Shown in pieces: positions 29,458 through 38,298 of a stretch of 64,000 nucleotides of DNA. The notes under the pieces were generated by a model that made no database searches, was not told where the DNA came from, and saw nothing but the letters and a program-made list of their open reading frames with translations. Position numbers and translations under genes: made by a program. The number at the start of each line of letters is the position of its first letter. Position 1 is the stretch's first letter. Source of the DNA: a virus. Where the stretch lies: the IMG/VR virus record IMGVR_UViG_3300012931_000759, positions 248,001-312,000 of that record, one strand, 5' to 3'.

Positions 29458-29643
29458 ATGCGACCTAGGATCAAACCACAGCTTGTAAACAAATGTATCC
29501 ATTGTACTTGCAAGGTTATCTCTTCGCGATGTGATGAATGCCTTAGATACCAGCAGTGCTGTAGTTTTTTTTTTGAGCGTTTGGGAGCGCAACGGGACGT
29601 TACAAAGGGAACGTGGAGCAGGCAGTTGCCCTGTCCAAATTGA
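29458..29643 (+). CDS. Possible small Cys-rich (zinc-knuckle) protein
   Basis: A 61-residue frame with KCIHCTC and RCDECLRYQQCC, like the knuckles at the start of the HNH proteins of this phage, then a Phe-rich end. A run of ten T bases at 29565-29574 lies inside it. A GGGCAAG stands before the ATG. It may be a small zinc protein or the worn remnant of a zinc-knuckle endonuclease. The frame overlaps the next gene by 31 bases. Confidence 0.35.
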   Translation: MRPRIKPQLVNKCIHCTCKVISSRCDECLRYQQCCSFFFERLGAQRDVTKGTWSRQLPCPN

Positions 29644-29969
29644 ATGATGTCTCGATTCCAAAGGCGATACAGTGGTGTCGAGAAAACCGTTTCAGGATCT
29701 ACATTCCTAGGGAATCCTTGGAGATTTGGTATTTCATGGGTTTTCTTGTCTGTGAAATGCTATTGCTACAAATGGGGCCCACAATGAGCGAATTGTCTAA
29801 GTATGCGGAACGAAAGCAGATTAACATCCGGTTGGAATTAGAACTCCACGATTTTCTAGTAGAGTACGCCAGGCAGAACTACAAAACCGTCACGGCCGTC
29901 GTGCGTGAGATGATAGCCGCCCTCTACCGACAGCACCAGGCGGCACAGAAGACTGCGGACGATGAATAG
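29613..29969 (+). CDS. Small DNA-binding protein with C-terminal ribbon-helix-helix domain
   Basis: 118 residues from a GTG with AAAGGGA upstream. The last 60 residues fit a ribbon-helix-helix: a short strand QINIRLELEL, helix HDFLVEYARQNY, a turn, and helix TVTAVVREMIAAL, as in CopG/Arc-type repressors. The first half (DVSIPKAIQWCRENRFRIYI) could be a second small helical DNA-reading segment, and a hydrophobic stretch (IWYFMGFLVCEMLLL) joins the two. A shorter form from the ATG at 29784 would encode only the RHH part. The palindrome at 29427 and the structured leader at 30040 make regulation of the glycan cassette a plausible role. Confidence 0.5.
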   Translation: MEQAVALSKLNDVSIPKAIQWCRENRFRIYIPRESLEIWYFMGFLVCEMLLLQMGPTMSELSKYAERKQINIRLELELHDFLVEYARQNYKTVTAVVREMIAALYRQHQAAQKTADDE

Positions 29970-30005
29970 GCGCATGGACGCGATGGCTATGCTGATGGGA
30001 TTTCA

Positions 30006-30032
30006 TTGACGGTGCTTGCCGCCATGTACAAT
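30006..30032 (+). promoter_or_regulatory. Possible sigma-70-like promoter before the glycan cassette
   Basis: TTGACG (30006-30011) and TACAAT (30027-30032) are good boxes, but the spacer is only 15 bases. A transcript would begin near 30040, exactly at the first hairpin of the leader. The short spacing lowers confidence. Confidence 0.35.
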
Positions 30033-30039
30033 TGCGATG

Positions 30040-30176
30040 CGGTTGCGGAGCAACCGTGGATCGAAATTTAAATGACGCGCGGAGAATTTATCTCCGTGCC
30101 TTGATGGCTATATCTGTTCCTGCGGATAGCAGGAATACAACCGTCTATCAGCTTTGCTCAACTATGGATAAATCCA
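30040..30176 (+). ncRNA. Structured leader or small RNA with three or four successive hairpins
   Basis: Hairpin 1 is CGGTTGC/GCAACCG with a GGA loop (30040-30056). Hairpin 2 is GCGCGGAGA/TCTCCGTGC with a 5-base loop and one G-U pair (30077-30099). Hairpin 3 is TGTTCCTGC/GCAGGAATA with a 5-base loop and one G-U pair (30115-30137). A smaller GGATAAATCC element lies at 30166-30175. None is followed by a T-run, so they are not simple terminators. The block fills the space between the regulator gene and the first large transferase. It may be a 5' leader that protects or controls the cassette message, or an independent RNA. Confidence 0.45.
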
Positions 30177-30203
30177 GATAGGCGGAAAGGTAGCAGAAAG
30201 CAA

Positions 30204-32474
30204 ATGAAAGTAAGATGGCACACAATGGCCGGCACCAACCATTCGTGGGCGTTTGTAGCCCAGGCCTTGGCACGGGCGATGAAACAGAGTGGTCATTCTG
30301 TGTTCATCAAATCGACAAACGGTCTAGAGCATTTTCCCGAAGACCTGAAGCCTCTTCTTCTGCCGGGCTATCACAGCCACCCCTCGTTACCAGAGGTTGC
30401 CTTCCTTGGCGAAAAGGGCATCACCAACTCCTTGTCTGATATTCCCAGTTGTGACATAAGAGAGTCTCCAGACCAGAACAGGCCATACGACCTGGAACTC
30501 GCCTACACCATCCTCTACCAGATACCGCGTCGGTTCTATGCCGAATCGGCATGTAGAATGGTTATTTGGAACTTCGAGAGTTCAATCATGCCCCCTGGAT
30601 GGCAGATGTATCATCGCGGCGTGGATTACATCCTACCATCCAGCCAGTACTCCTCAGATATTTTCCTCCAGAATGGTGTACCGGCCTCGAAACTTGTAGT
30701 TGTGCCGCATGGCGTGTACCGTGAGATGTTCCACCCCGGCATTCCGCCGTTCAAACTTCACACACAGAAGCGGATCAAGTTCCTACACAACGCAATCCCA
30801 CACCACCGCAAGCTCCATGAACGCGTCATCGGGGCGTATCTTGACGCATTCACCGGGGACGACGACGTGTGCCTGGTGCTGAAGACCAAGTTCCTCCAGC
30901 CTTCCAAGGACAAGCCCTTCGAGGTCGACGTGCGCGAAATCCTGGAACGGAAACTGAAAGGCTGCCCGAATCCGCCCGAGATCGAGGTGATCACATCCTT
31001 CGTCCCCGATATCGGATCGCTCTACACTGCCTGCGATGCGGTCGTCAGTATGAGCTCGTGTGAGGGCTATTGTCTTCCTTTGCTTGAGGCCTTGGCTTGC
31101 GGAAGTGTAGTTATCGCGCCCCGGCATGGCGGCCAACTTGATTTCCTGGATGACAGGAATGCGCTACTCGTGGACACTGGCGAGATGAAGGCTCCCTTGA
31201 GTATGCAGTACTGGACGCATGCCCCGGAGGCCGTCGTGGGCGACCCTAGCGAGAGGCATTGCGCCGAACTCATGCGGCGCGTATACGCCGATCCGGCGGG
31301 GGAAAAGGCGCGCGTCGCCGAGGCAGCTCGCGTGACAACCGAGCGGTTCACGTGGGAGGCGGCAGCCAAACAGATCGTCGACCTGGCCGAGACTCGCATG
31401 ACCGAAAAGGCAATTTCTCCGTCGCCCCGCAAGAGAAGCGTCCTGTACGTGGTGCCCTACGACATGGCCGGTGGCGGCGAAATGTGGGTACGCGAGACCA
31501 TCAAACGCCTCGACAAGAGCCGGTACGAGCCGAGCGTTGTGTTTCCGCTGGGAGCGAGGCCCGAGCTGGTCGCCCTGTTCAGCGACCTCGGGGTGCCATG
31601 CGACGACCTGAGGAACCAAGGGACAGGCAATGCGCTGAAGTGTATGATCGAGTCCGGCAAACCTGACATCGTCCATTTCTACAACAGCCTACAGGTCTAC
31701 AGCCTCCTTATGCGCACGATCCAGGAGGGTGCGTGGGGAGGCAAGCTGGTCGAGACCGTACACAGCGAACTGATGTGGCCGGACTCGATGATGAAGGTCG
31801 CCGCACGACGCGGCGTCTCCATGATCGTCGGCGTCTCCGAGACCATCTGCGCGCGACTTGCGCGCCTCGGCAATCCGAATGTCAGGCACCTTCCGCAGCA
31901 GGTCGCATGGGACCGCTTCTCCGTCCCGAGGGGCAAGGAGGTTCTCGGAGAGATGGGGTTACCCACCGACAGGTTTACTGTGGGTACGGTGGCGCGCCTC
32001 TCGCCCGAGAAGAACATCCCGATGGTCCTGGCCTGCGCCAGGGCGATGCCCGACGCGCTGTTCGTGGTCGTGGGTGAGGGCCCGCAGGCCACAGTCCTGA
32101 ATGGAATGGCTTCCGGCCTCGCAAACGTGGTGTTCGCCGGACGGCGATCCGACGTCGAACGGTTCTATGCCGCCTTCGACGTCCTGCTTCTACCATCCAC
32201 CATGGAGGGTCTGCCGCTCACGATACTCGAGGCGATGGCGGCCGGGACACCGGTCGTTGCCTCCAAGGTCGGTGCCATTCCCGAGGTGGTGTCCGACGGA
32301 ACGAACGGTTTCCTGGCCTCCAAGGCGCAGGAGTACGTGGCGGCCTTGGAGAAGCTGCGCGACCCGGCATCCAGGGATAGCATGGGCAAAAATGCCATGG
32401 CGCTGGCTGACATCCTGAGAATGCGCGGCAACACCCAGAACATTAATACATTGTACGACTCGCTATTCAGGTAA
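30204..32474 (+). CDS. Double-domain GT4-family glycosyltransferase
   Basis: 756 residues with two complete GT-B units. Unit 1 (about 1-390) has an N-terminal MAGTNHSWAFVAQAL, VDYILPSSQYSS, and the donor-site motif SSCEGYCLPLLEALACGSVV. Unit 2 (about 410-750) starts at SVLYVVPYDMAGGGEMWV, has VGTVARLSPEKNIPMVL, and the EX7E-like STMEGLPLTILEAMAAGTPV. Both retain the glutamates that hold the nucleotide sugar, so two sequential transfers by one chain are likely. There is no membrane segment. It is the first gene after the structured leader, 13 bases before the next giant transferase gene. Which sugars are used cannot be told. Confidence 0.85.
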   Translation: MKVRWHTMAGTNHSWAFVAQALARAMKQSGHSVFIKSTNGLEHFPEDLKPLLLPGYHSHPSLPEVAFLGEKGITNSLSDIPSCDIRESPDQNRPYDLELAYTILYQIPRRFYAESACRMVIWNFESSIMPPGWQMYHRGVDYILPSSQYSSDIFLQNGVPASKLVVVPHGVYREMFHPGIPPFKLHTQKRIKFLHNAIPHHRKLHERVIGAYLDAFTGDDDVCLVLKTKFLQPSKDKPFEVDVREILERKLKGCPNPPEIEVITSFVPDIGSLYTACDAVVSMSSCEGYCLPLLEALACGSVVIAPRHGGQLDFLDDRNALLVDTGEMKAPLSMQYWTHAPEAVVGDPSERHCAELMRRVYADPAGEKARVAEAARVTTERFTWEAAAKQIVDLAETRMTEKAISPSPRKRSVLYVVPYDMAGGGEMWVRETIKRLDKSRYEPSVVFPLGARPELVALFSDLGVPCDDLRNQGTGNALKCMIESGKPDIVHFYNSLQVYSLLMRTIQEGAWGGKLVETVHSELMWPDSMMKVAARRGVSMIVGVSETICARLARLGNPNVRHLPQQVAWDRFSVPRGKEVLGEMGLPTDRFTVGTVARLSPEKNIPMVLACARAMPDALFVVVGEGPQATVLNGMASGLANVVFAGRRSDVERFYAAFDVLLLPSTMEGLPLTILEAMAAGTPVVASKVGAIPEVVSDGTNGFLASKAQEYVAALEKLRDPASRDSMGKNAMALADILRMRGNTQNINTLYDSLFR

Positions 32475-32488
32475 GGTGGCGCAGGGAC

Positions 32489-35400
32489 ATGGATGAGATT
32501 AACCCTAAGTTGTGGGACGGCGACTTCGGGGAATTGCGCGAAGGTGAGGGCGAGGGCCGTCAAGGTTGCCGCTTGGAGGGGTCGAGCGCTTCCGCGAACG
32601 TGCCACTTATCGGCATTGAGCCCTGGTCGGTGTACCGCTTCCAAGTAACCTTAAGGAACGCGGGTGGAAGCGGTCGGCTGTGCTTTAATCTGCGCGTCAA
32701 TGGCCAGGATTTTCCGCCCGCCATGCTCGACTGTCCAGCCGACCCGCTTTGGCGCGTGTTCGAGGTCGATGTGGCGACAGCCCGGTGCGTCAAGGGTACA
32801 CCGGGCATCTTTAGGATCCATCGTCTTCCCGTGGATTCGGGAACGATGCTCGTAGGGCGTATCGCCGCAGAAAAGTTGCCGCATGGCGTCGGGCCCACAC
32901 CTGAACCTAGGTTAGTGGCCACGGAAGGCAACATCGGCATCTGTGCGCCCGTCGCAAAATACGCTGTGTTGATGGAGGAAGGTATGGATGAGTTCGACCA
33001 GCAATTTTGGCGCGGTAAGAACCTTGTCGCCAAGAAGGACGATCGGGGCGCAAAATGTCTCTCCATGGAAGGCGACAGATCCATCATATTCGTGCCCGTC
33101 AAGGTAGAGCCGAACTCGGTGTACAGGTGCCAACTCGACCTAAGGCGCGAGACCGGGAATGGCAAAATCTACTGTAACCTCTACGCCAACCGAAGTTTTG
33201 ATTTCCCACACATCTCCCTCGCGTGCGAGCTGGGCAGCTGGGGAACCTACGACATCCAGGTCAGGACCGGGACTTTTCCGCCCAACCTCCCCATTGTGCT
33301 GAGGTTGTGGCGGTCGCCTGCGGGAACCGGATCCCTGCTCGTGAAGCGCATAGCGCTCGAGAAGCTGCCGCCGGACGCGCCTGCCGAGGAGCCGAAACTG
33401 GTGGTGTCCTCGTCTGTCGAACGGCTTATGGTGGTCCTTCCGCCGACGGTGGAAAAGACGATCCCTGCGCCCAAGGGGATACGCGTGCCGCGCGCAAACA
33501 AGCCGCCCCCGATCGAAGTACTTCCACACCGCAAAAGAGTGCCCGACCTGCCCAACAGGCTGTCCTACTCGCGTTTTGAGCGGGAACCCACAAAAGTCCT
33601 CGTTGTGTCAGAGATGGGGGACGAGACGGCTATGCGGGAGGCCTTCGAGGCCATAGGTATCTCATGCGAGGGCGCAGCCATGGCCGGAAATGTATCGCGG
33701 TTCCCCGACATGGCGCAGAGCGCCGCCGCGAACTGGATCCACTTTCACATCCGCAGAGGAACACTCTTAACTCCGGAGATTGTCGATGGGATCAGAAACG
33801 CCAGGCCGGGCATCGCAGTCACTATGTGGGCGCAACCCGGATGGCCGCTTTTCGACGCGGCATTGCTCCGGGTTCTCCGCGCCGCCGATCTTGCGCTGGT
33901 TGGTGGTGACATCGAGCTAGCCACCTGGCGCGCTGCTGGATGCTTTAACGTCGAACTGTGGGATCCGGGTGCTACAAACTTGTCCCCTTCCGGCGAGGAT
34001 TCTGGATACGATGTGGTAGCGGTGTCAGACGATCCGTCCGATCCACATTCAGATCTTGCTGCGGCGCTGGCCGGGAAGTTTGGCGCGCGTGCCGTCTTCG
34101 CGCCTAGGGAGGATGTTGGCAGGCGTGTTGCCCTGGGCGGAGTCGGTGTAGCAGTGTTCGCAGACCAATGGCCATCACGCAGCCTGTTCGGCCTCATGGC
34201 CACCGGAATCCCAGTGGTTGCTAGGCGGTCCCTTGGCACCATGGAGTGGTGTCGGAACGGAATCGACCTTCGCCTTTTCGACACCCCTGAGGAATGCGTA
34301 GCTATCGTTTCCCAGCTGCTAGACTGTCCCGAGGTCGCGCAGACTATTGGCGCGGAAGGGGCAGCCCTGGCTGCCACCCATTCGCGGATCGCACGCGCCA
34401 AGGAGCTAGCCACACGGCTCGGGTGCTTTGAGACAACCATGACCTGCTTTCCCAAGGACCGGACATCCTACACGTTCGGACATGTGCTCTGTGCCATGAA
34501 AGCGGCACCCCCGGAGCTGATGGGCCGCAGTGGCAACGGGGAGGTGGATGTTTCAACCGCTTCGTTCGCCGAATGCCGCGATCTTGAAGCCAAGATCATC
34601 AGATCCAACCCGGATCTATTACATATCCATCTGGAGGACGAGGACGACGGTCTGCCTTGGCGCGACCTGCTGATAGATCTCCGCAGGCGCATGCCGCATA
34701 TGCTGGTTACAGTGTGGCATCATGGTGGCCAGGGGGTCGACAGGAGGATGATGGATCTGCGTTTCCTGGTTGACCACATGTTTGTCGGGGATACAGAATC
34801 GCTGGCACGCTACCGCGCGGAGTCTATCGTAGGCGTCGCGGAATGGAGTGCCGGGGTAGCCCCTTCGGAAAATCCTATAGCTTTCCGCGAGGCCTTGTAC
34901 ACCCTTGCCAAGAGTATGGGGACGAGAAGGGACACTTTCCTCAGGGGCGCAGACGGACAAATGGTTGACCTAACAGTGTTTATCGGCACCTGTAACCGGT
35001 ACGACCAGCTACGGAGAGCGGTCGAGACAGCGCTTGCCTCGGCAGGCAATCGAACAATAGAAATCATCGTGAACGATGCCGGATCCACCGATGGAACACA
35101 GGATTGGATGCGCAAGATGGCAGTCACCGACAAACGGATTGTTCCAATCTTCTCCGGTAAACGCACAAGTTTCACACAGGCCTTCAACGAGGCTCTACAG
35201 ATTACAAAAGGTAAGTACATCTGCTGGCTCAGCGACGATATAGTATCAGAGGGTCAGTCCCTATCCGACATGTGCTCAATTATGGACGAGATCGAACCCA
35301 TGGACATGGGCGGGTTCTGCGTACGCAACTCCTGGGGCTACGAGTACACAGTCAGGAAGGACACCGGATTCTATTTCCCGCCAGTTGGGTGTGTATACAC

Positions 35401-35938
35401 GGAAACCATGCGCAAACTCAACGGTTTCAACATGGACTATCCGTACTACTCCCAGGACACCGACCTCGCCATGAGGATGTTAAGGCTTGGCGGGAGGATC
35501 GTGGCTTGCGTAGGCTGCCGCCTCCTACACAACTGCCAGAACGACGAGCTGCGTCGGAGCAATTCGGCAAACCACACAAACGCGATGACGGATGTCAAGT
35601 ATAACCTCGCGGCCTGGCGGCCTGGGGAATACGCCAAACTTCCCTATCCCAGCGTGCTTTTGGTTCCGACCGGCGGCTGCGGGCCAGAGGATATCCTCCG
35701 GATGGCAAGGGCTATCAGGGCCCAGTATTCACATTCGCACATGTCCGTAGGCGGCGAAGCCTCGGAACGTCTGGATACGCGCGGATCGAACTCCTTCCTG
35801 CGTAAAATCCCGACAGCCAATTGTCGGACGCCCTTCCTGTTCGACCTTGTGGTCGAGGTTGTGCCGGGCGGCGGCAATCTTGTGCGCCCATCCGACAGGT
35901 TAGATATACCTTTTGTGCGCAAACTCTTACAGGGATAA
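32489..35938 (+). CDS. Multidomain glycosyltransferase: two jelly-roll repeats, GT-B-like middle, C-terminal GT2
   Basis: 1149 residues. Two related beta modules (about 1-135 and 165-300) share the pattern V/IEPxSVYRxQxxLR, FNLRVNG or CNLYANR, and GxxxVxRIAxEKLP, and resemble carbohydrate-binding jelly rolls. A Pro-rich linker follows (about 310-360). Residues 365-660 look like a worn GT-B domain, with GVGVAVFADQWPSRSLFGLM in place of the usual donor site. Residues 826-1060 are a good GT2 domain: TVFIGTCNRYDQL, VNDAGSTDGTQDW, CWLSDD (DxD-type), YYSQDTDLAMRML. It ends two bases before the next gene. Confidence 0.75.
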   Translation: MDEINPKLWDGDFGELREGEGEGRQGCRLEGSSASANVPLIGIEPWSVYRFQVTLRNAGGSGRLCFNLRVNGQDFPPAMLDCPADPLWRVFEVDVATARCVKGTPGIFRIHRLPVDSGTMLVGRIAAEKLPHGVGPTPEPRLVATEGNIGICAPVAKYAVLMEEGMDEFDQQFWRGKNLVAKKDDRGAKCLSMEGDRSIIFVPVKVEPNSVYRCQLDLRRETGNGKIYCNLYANRSFDFPHISLACELGSWGTYDIQVRTGTFPPNLPIVLRLWRSPAGTGSLLVKRIALEKLPPDAPAEEPKLVVSSSVERLMVVLPPTVEKTIPAPKGIRVPRANKPPPIEVLPHRKRVPDLPNRLSYSRFEREPTKVLVVSEMGDETAMREAFEAIGISCEGAAMAGNVSRFPDMAQSAAANWIHFHIRRGTLLTPEIVDGIRNARPGIAVTMWAQPGWPLFDAALLRVLRAADLALVGGDIELATWRAAGCFNVELWDPGATNLSPSGEDSGYDVVAVSDDPSDPHSDLAAALAGKFGARAVFAPREDVGRRVALGGVGVAVFADQWPSRSLFGLMATGIPVVARRSLGTMEWCRNGIDLRLFDTPEECVAIVSQLLDCPEVAQTIGAEGAALAATHSRIARAKELATRLGCFETTMTCFPKDRTSYTFGHVLCAMKAAPPELMGRSGNGEVDVSTASFAECRDLEAKIIRSNPDLLHIHLEDEDDGLPWRDLLIDLRRRMPHMLVTVWHHGGQGVDRRMMDLRFLVDHMFVGDTESLARYRAESIVGVAEWSAGVAPSENPIAFREALYTLAKSMGTRRDTFLRGADGQMVDLTVFIGTCNRYDQLRRAVETALASAGNRTIEIIVNDAGSTDGTQDWMRKMAVTDKRIVPIFSGKRTSFTQAFNEALQITKGKYICWLSDDIVSEGQSLSDMCSIMDEIEPMDMGGFCVRNSWGYEYTVRKDTGFYFPPVGCVYTETMRKLNGFNMDYPYYSQDTDLAMRMLRLGGRIVACVGCRLLHNCQNDELRRSNSANHTNAMTDVKYNLAAWRPGEYAKLPYPSVLLVPTGGCGPEDILRMARAIRAQYSHSHMSVGGEASERLDTRGSNSFLRKIPTANCRTPFLFDLVVEVVPGGGNLVRPSDRLDIPFVRKLLQG

Positions 35939-35940
35939 AT

Positions 35941-36780
35941 ATGGACTTCTGTACATACTTCGACTCCGCGTATCTGATCAAGGCCAAGGTGTGCCGACAT
36001 ACGCTGATATCTAGGACTCCAGTCAGACTTTTCGTGCTATGCCTCGACGACAAGGTGGCAGAGGTCGTGTCACATTGGCCGGAGACCGTGGCCATATCAC
36101 TGTCTGATATCGAAACCTACCGCCCTGCCCTCTTAGGGGTAAAGAGCCGGAGGCAGTCCAAGGAATATTACGCAACGATTACGCCAATCCTGCCACAGTT
36201 CATCTTCGACCAGTTTGGCGTCCGAACACTGTTCTACACGGATGCAGACATGGCCTTCTGGTCACCAGCCGAGGAGATCGCCGAGGTCATGGGCGACAGG
36301 TCCCTGCTAGTGACGCCGCACGAAAACCCGATTGCTGTGGCTGGAGGGGCCGGCTTTTTTAATGTGGGCATCCTTGGATACCGAAACGACCACAACTGTC
36401 GGGTATTCTTGGAATGGTGGGAAGCTAAGTGCCTGGAGTGGTGCGAGTGGCGCGCCCTGCCTGACGGAAGATGTGCTGATCAGGGATATTTATCGATTCT
36501 CCATGCTCAACCGGACTGCTTCGCGGGTGTGGTAACCAATCCTTCTCCCGGAATCAACCTTGGTCCATGGAATCTAGCCCTCCACGGCACGGAAAAGAGG
36601 GATAGCATGATCATACTGGATTGTCGACATAACCTAGTATGTTACCATTACCATGGATATAAGAATATGGGGGGCACATGTGTAAATGACACGGGGTGGG
36701 AAGTGTCCTCCTGGAATATGAATCACATCTACCTCCCATACCATGACCTAATCTTAAGGGCACAGGCGGGGACATTATAG
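35941..36780 (+). CDS. GT8-like glycosyltransferase, second paralogue
   Basis: 279 residues starting MDFCTYFDSAYL. DxD is in FYTDADMAFW near residue 100. Shared marks with the next gene are KEYYATITPILP, FFNVGILGYRND, LEWCEWR, GRCADQGYL, GINLGPWN and CYHYHGY. The start at 35941 lies two bases after the upstream stop; longer in-frame starts would overlap that gene and lack the family N-terminus. It is adjacent to its closest relative at 36783, which indicates tandem duplication. Confidence 0.75.
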   Translation: MDFCTYFDSAYLIKAKVCRHTLISRTPVRLFVLCLDDKVAEVVSHWPETVAISLSDIETYRPALLGVKSRRQSKEYYATITPILPQFIFDQFGVRTLFYTDADMAFWSPAEEIAEVMGDRSLLVTPHENPIAVAGGAGFFNVGILGYRNDHNCRVFLEWWEAKCLEWCEWRALPDGRCADQGYLSILHAQPDCFAGVVTNPSPGINLGPWNLALHGTEKRDSMIILDCRHNLVCYHYHGYKNMGGTCVNDTGWEVSSWNMNHIYLPYHDLILRAQAGTL

Positions 36781-36782
36781 AC

Positions 36783-37637
36783 ATGGACTTCTGTACATAT
36801 TTCGACAGCGCATATGCGACAAAGGGATGGGTCTGCCACAGGACACTGATCGACCGCAGCCCAGGATCCCGATTGTTTGTGCTCGCCTTGGACGATAAGA
36901 CTCTGGCGCAGGCCGAGGATCTTGTGGGCAGGAGGATTGTGCCGGTCAGGCTGGCGGACATCGAATCATACTGCCCAGCGCTATTGGCTATAAAGGAAAC
37001 TAGGCAGCTCAAGGAGTACTACGCGACGATCTCTCCGGTGCTGCCCTTGTTCCTGTTCGACCGGTTCGGGATGGAGACCGTATTCTACACCGATGCGGAC
37101 ATGGCCTTCTGGTCGGAACCGGAGGAGATCGCGGACGTGATGGGCGATAGTTCACTGATGGTCACCGACCACGGGTTCGAGCCGCCTAGGACAGGAGTGC
37201 GCTTTAATGTGGGAATCCTCGGCTACAGGAACGACGCGTACTGCCGAGAGTTCCTGGAATGGTGGCGCGACCGCTGCCTGGAGTGGTGCGAGTGGCGAAC
37301 CCTTCCGGATGGGAGGTGTGCAGATCAAGGATATCTAAACATCCTCCACGACCAGCCCGGAAGGTTCAAGGGCGTGCTGTCGTGCCCACAGCCAGGCATC
37401 AACCTTGGGCCATGGGGGATAGGCAGGCATACGATTGCGGCCGAGAGCGGGCACCTGAGAATCGACGGCAGGCACAATCTGGTCTGCTACCACTACCACG
37501 AGTTCAGGATGACTGGACCAGACTCGTATTACCCGACTGGCTGGAAACACACGGCAAGCGACAGACGACTTGTGTATGAACCGTATTTCGCGCTGACTCG
37601 CCAAGCTATGTTCGGCACCATATGGAGCAGCAAATGA
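36783..37637 (+). CDS. GT8-like glycosyltransferase, third paralogue
   Basis: 284 residues, nearly the same architecture as the gene just upstream: MDFCTYFDSAYATKG, the FYTDADMAFW metal site near residue 103, FNVGILGYRND, LEWCEWRTLPDGRCADQGYL, GINLGPWG and CYHYHEF. Differences cluster in the acceptor side (residues about 125-140 and 215-235), as expected if the two enzymes use different acceptors. GC content is higher than in the upstream twin, so the duplication is not recent. The stop overlaps the start of the methyltransferase gene (ATGA). Confidence 0.75.
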   Translation: MDFCTYFDSAYATKGWVCHRTLIDRSPGSRLFVLALDDKTLAQAEDLVGRRIVPVRLADIESYCPALLAIKETRQLKEYYATISPVLPLFLFDRFGMETVFYTDADMAFWSEPEEIADVMGDSSLMVTDHGFEPPRTGVRFNVGILGYRNDAYCREFLEWWRDRCLEWCEWRTLPDGRCADQGYLNILHDQPGRFKGVLSCPQPGINLGPWGIGRHTIAAESGHLRIDGRHNLVCYHYHEFRMTGPDSYYPTGWKHTASDRRLVYEPYFALTRQAMFGTIWSSK

Positions 37638-38293
37638 GTAAAGAGAAAGATTATCTCTGGTGGACTCTGCCTGAAGTTGCCGTCGAGCACGATAACATGA
37701 ACCGGGCCTATTTCGAGAAGGGGGAAGCGGGCAAGTATCCGTATTTCGATATCCTACAGCAGGCAATGCGACTTGTTGACCAGCAGGATGCGAGAACGCA
37801 TCCGCTGGCGTGCCTGGATGTCGGATGCGGCGCCGGGTGGCAGGCCGTATACCTGGCCAGCCTTGGCCTGGATGGTAGGTTTTTCTATGAGGGGATGGAC
37901 ATCTCGCAGCACATGTGCGAACGGGCGAAGCGGAACTATCCAGCTGGGACCTTCCACACGGCCGACATCATGGAGTTCGAGCCAAAACGCCAATGGGATG
38001 TTGTGATGGCCTGCGGCTCCATCGAGCACTTCTCGGACTGGAGGGCGTTCCTCGGACGCCTGGCCGGACTGTCGTCCGAATGGATCATCGTCCACAAGGT
38101 GTTTTTCCAGGACGGGGCCGACAAACCCACGGAGAGGATCACCTGCCCGACATATGCCGGCAGGACGCAGACCAGGATGGTGATAGACTACAGCGAGTTT
38201 GCGTGCGCCCTTGATGCGCTTGGCTACGCGGTTGCGCACCGGTTCGACTGGGACATGAGGGCCGTGAGCTGCGTGGTAGCGAGGAGGAAGTAA
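37634..38293 (+). CDS. SAM-dependent methyltransferase (class I)
   Basis: 219 residues. The ATG at 37634 overlaps the upstream stop and has GGAG 6 bases before it; an ATG at 37622 is the alternative. Motif I is LDVGCGAGWQAVYLA near residue 60, the acidic end of strand 2 is EGMDIS, and motif IV-like WDVVMACGSIEHFSDW follows. It belongs to the Methyltransf_11/25 type. In a sugar cassette it may methylate a sugar hydroxyl or the acceptor; the target is not visible. Confidence 0.75.
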   Translation: MSKEKDYLWWTLPEVAVEHDNMNRAYFEKGEAGKYPYFDILQQAMRLVDQQDARTHPLACLDVGCGAGWQAVYLASLGLDGRFFYEGMDISQHMCERAKRNYPAGTFHTADIMEFEPKRQWDVVMACGSIEHFSDWRAFLGRLAGLSSEWIIVHKVFFQDGADKPTERITCPTYAGRTQTRMVIDYSEFACALDALGYAVAHRFDWDMRAVSCVVARRK

Positions 38294-38298
38294 CCATC

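Noticed and set aside
29565-29574. T10 run as a programmed frameshift site joining the two small frames at 29458 and 29613
   Set aside because: Slipping into the second frame at the run meets a TGA at once (29574-29576), so no fusion can be made there.
29338-30203. tRNA genes or a CRISPR array in the largest gaps
   Set aside because: No cloverleaf with acceptor stem and T-loop, and no regularly spaced direct repeats were found; the inverted repeats are different from each other.
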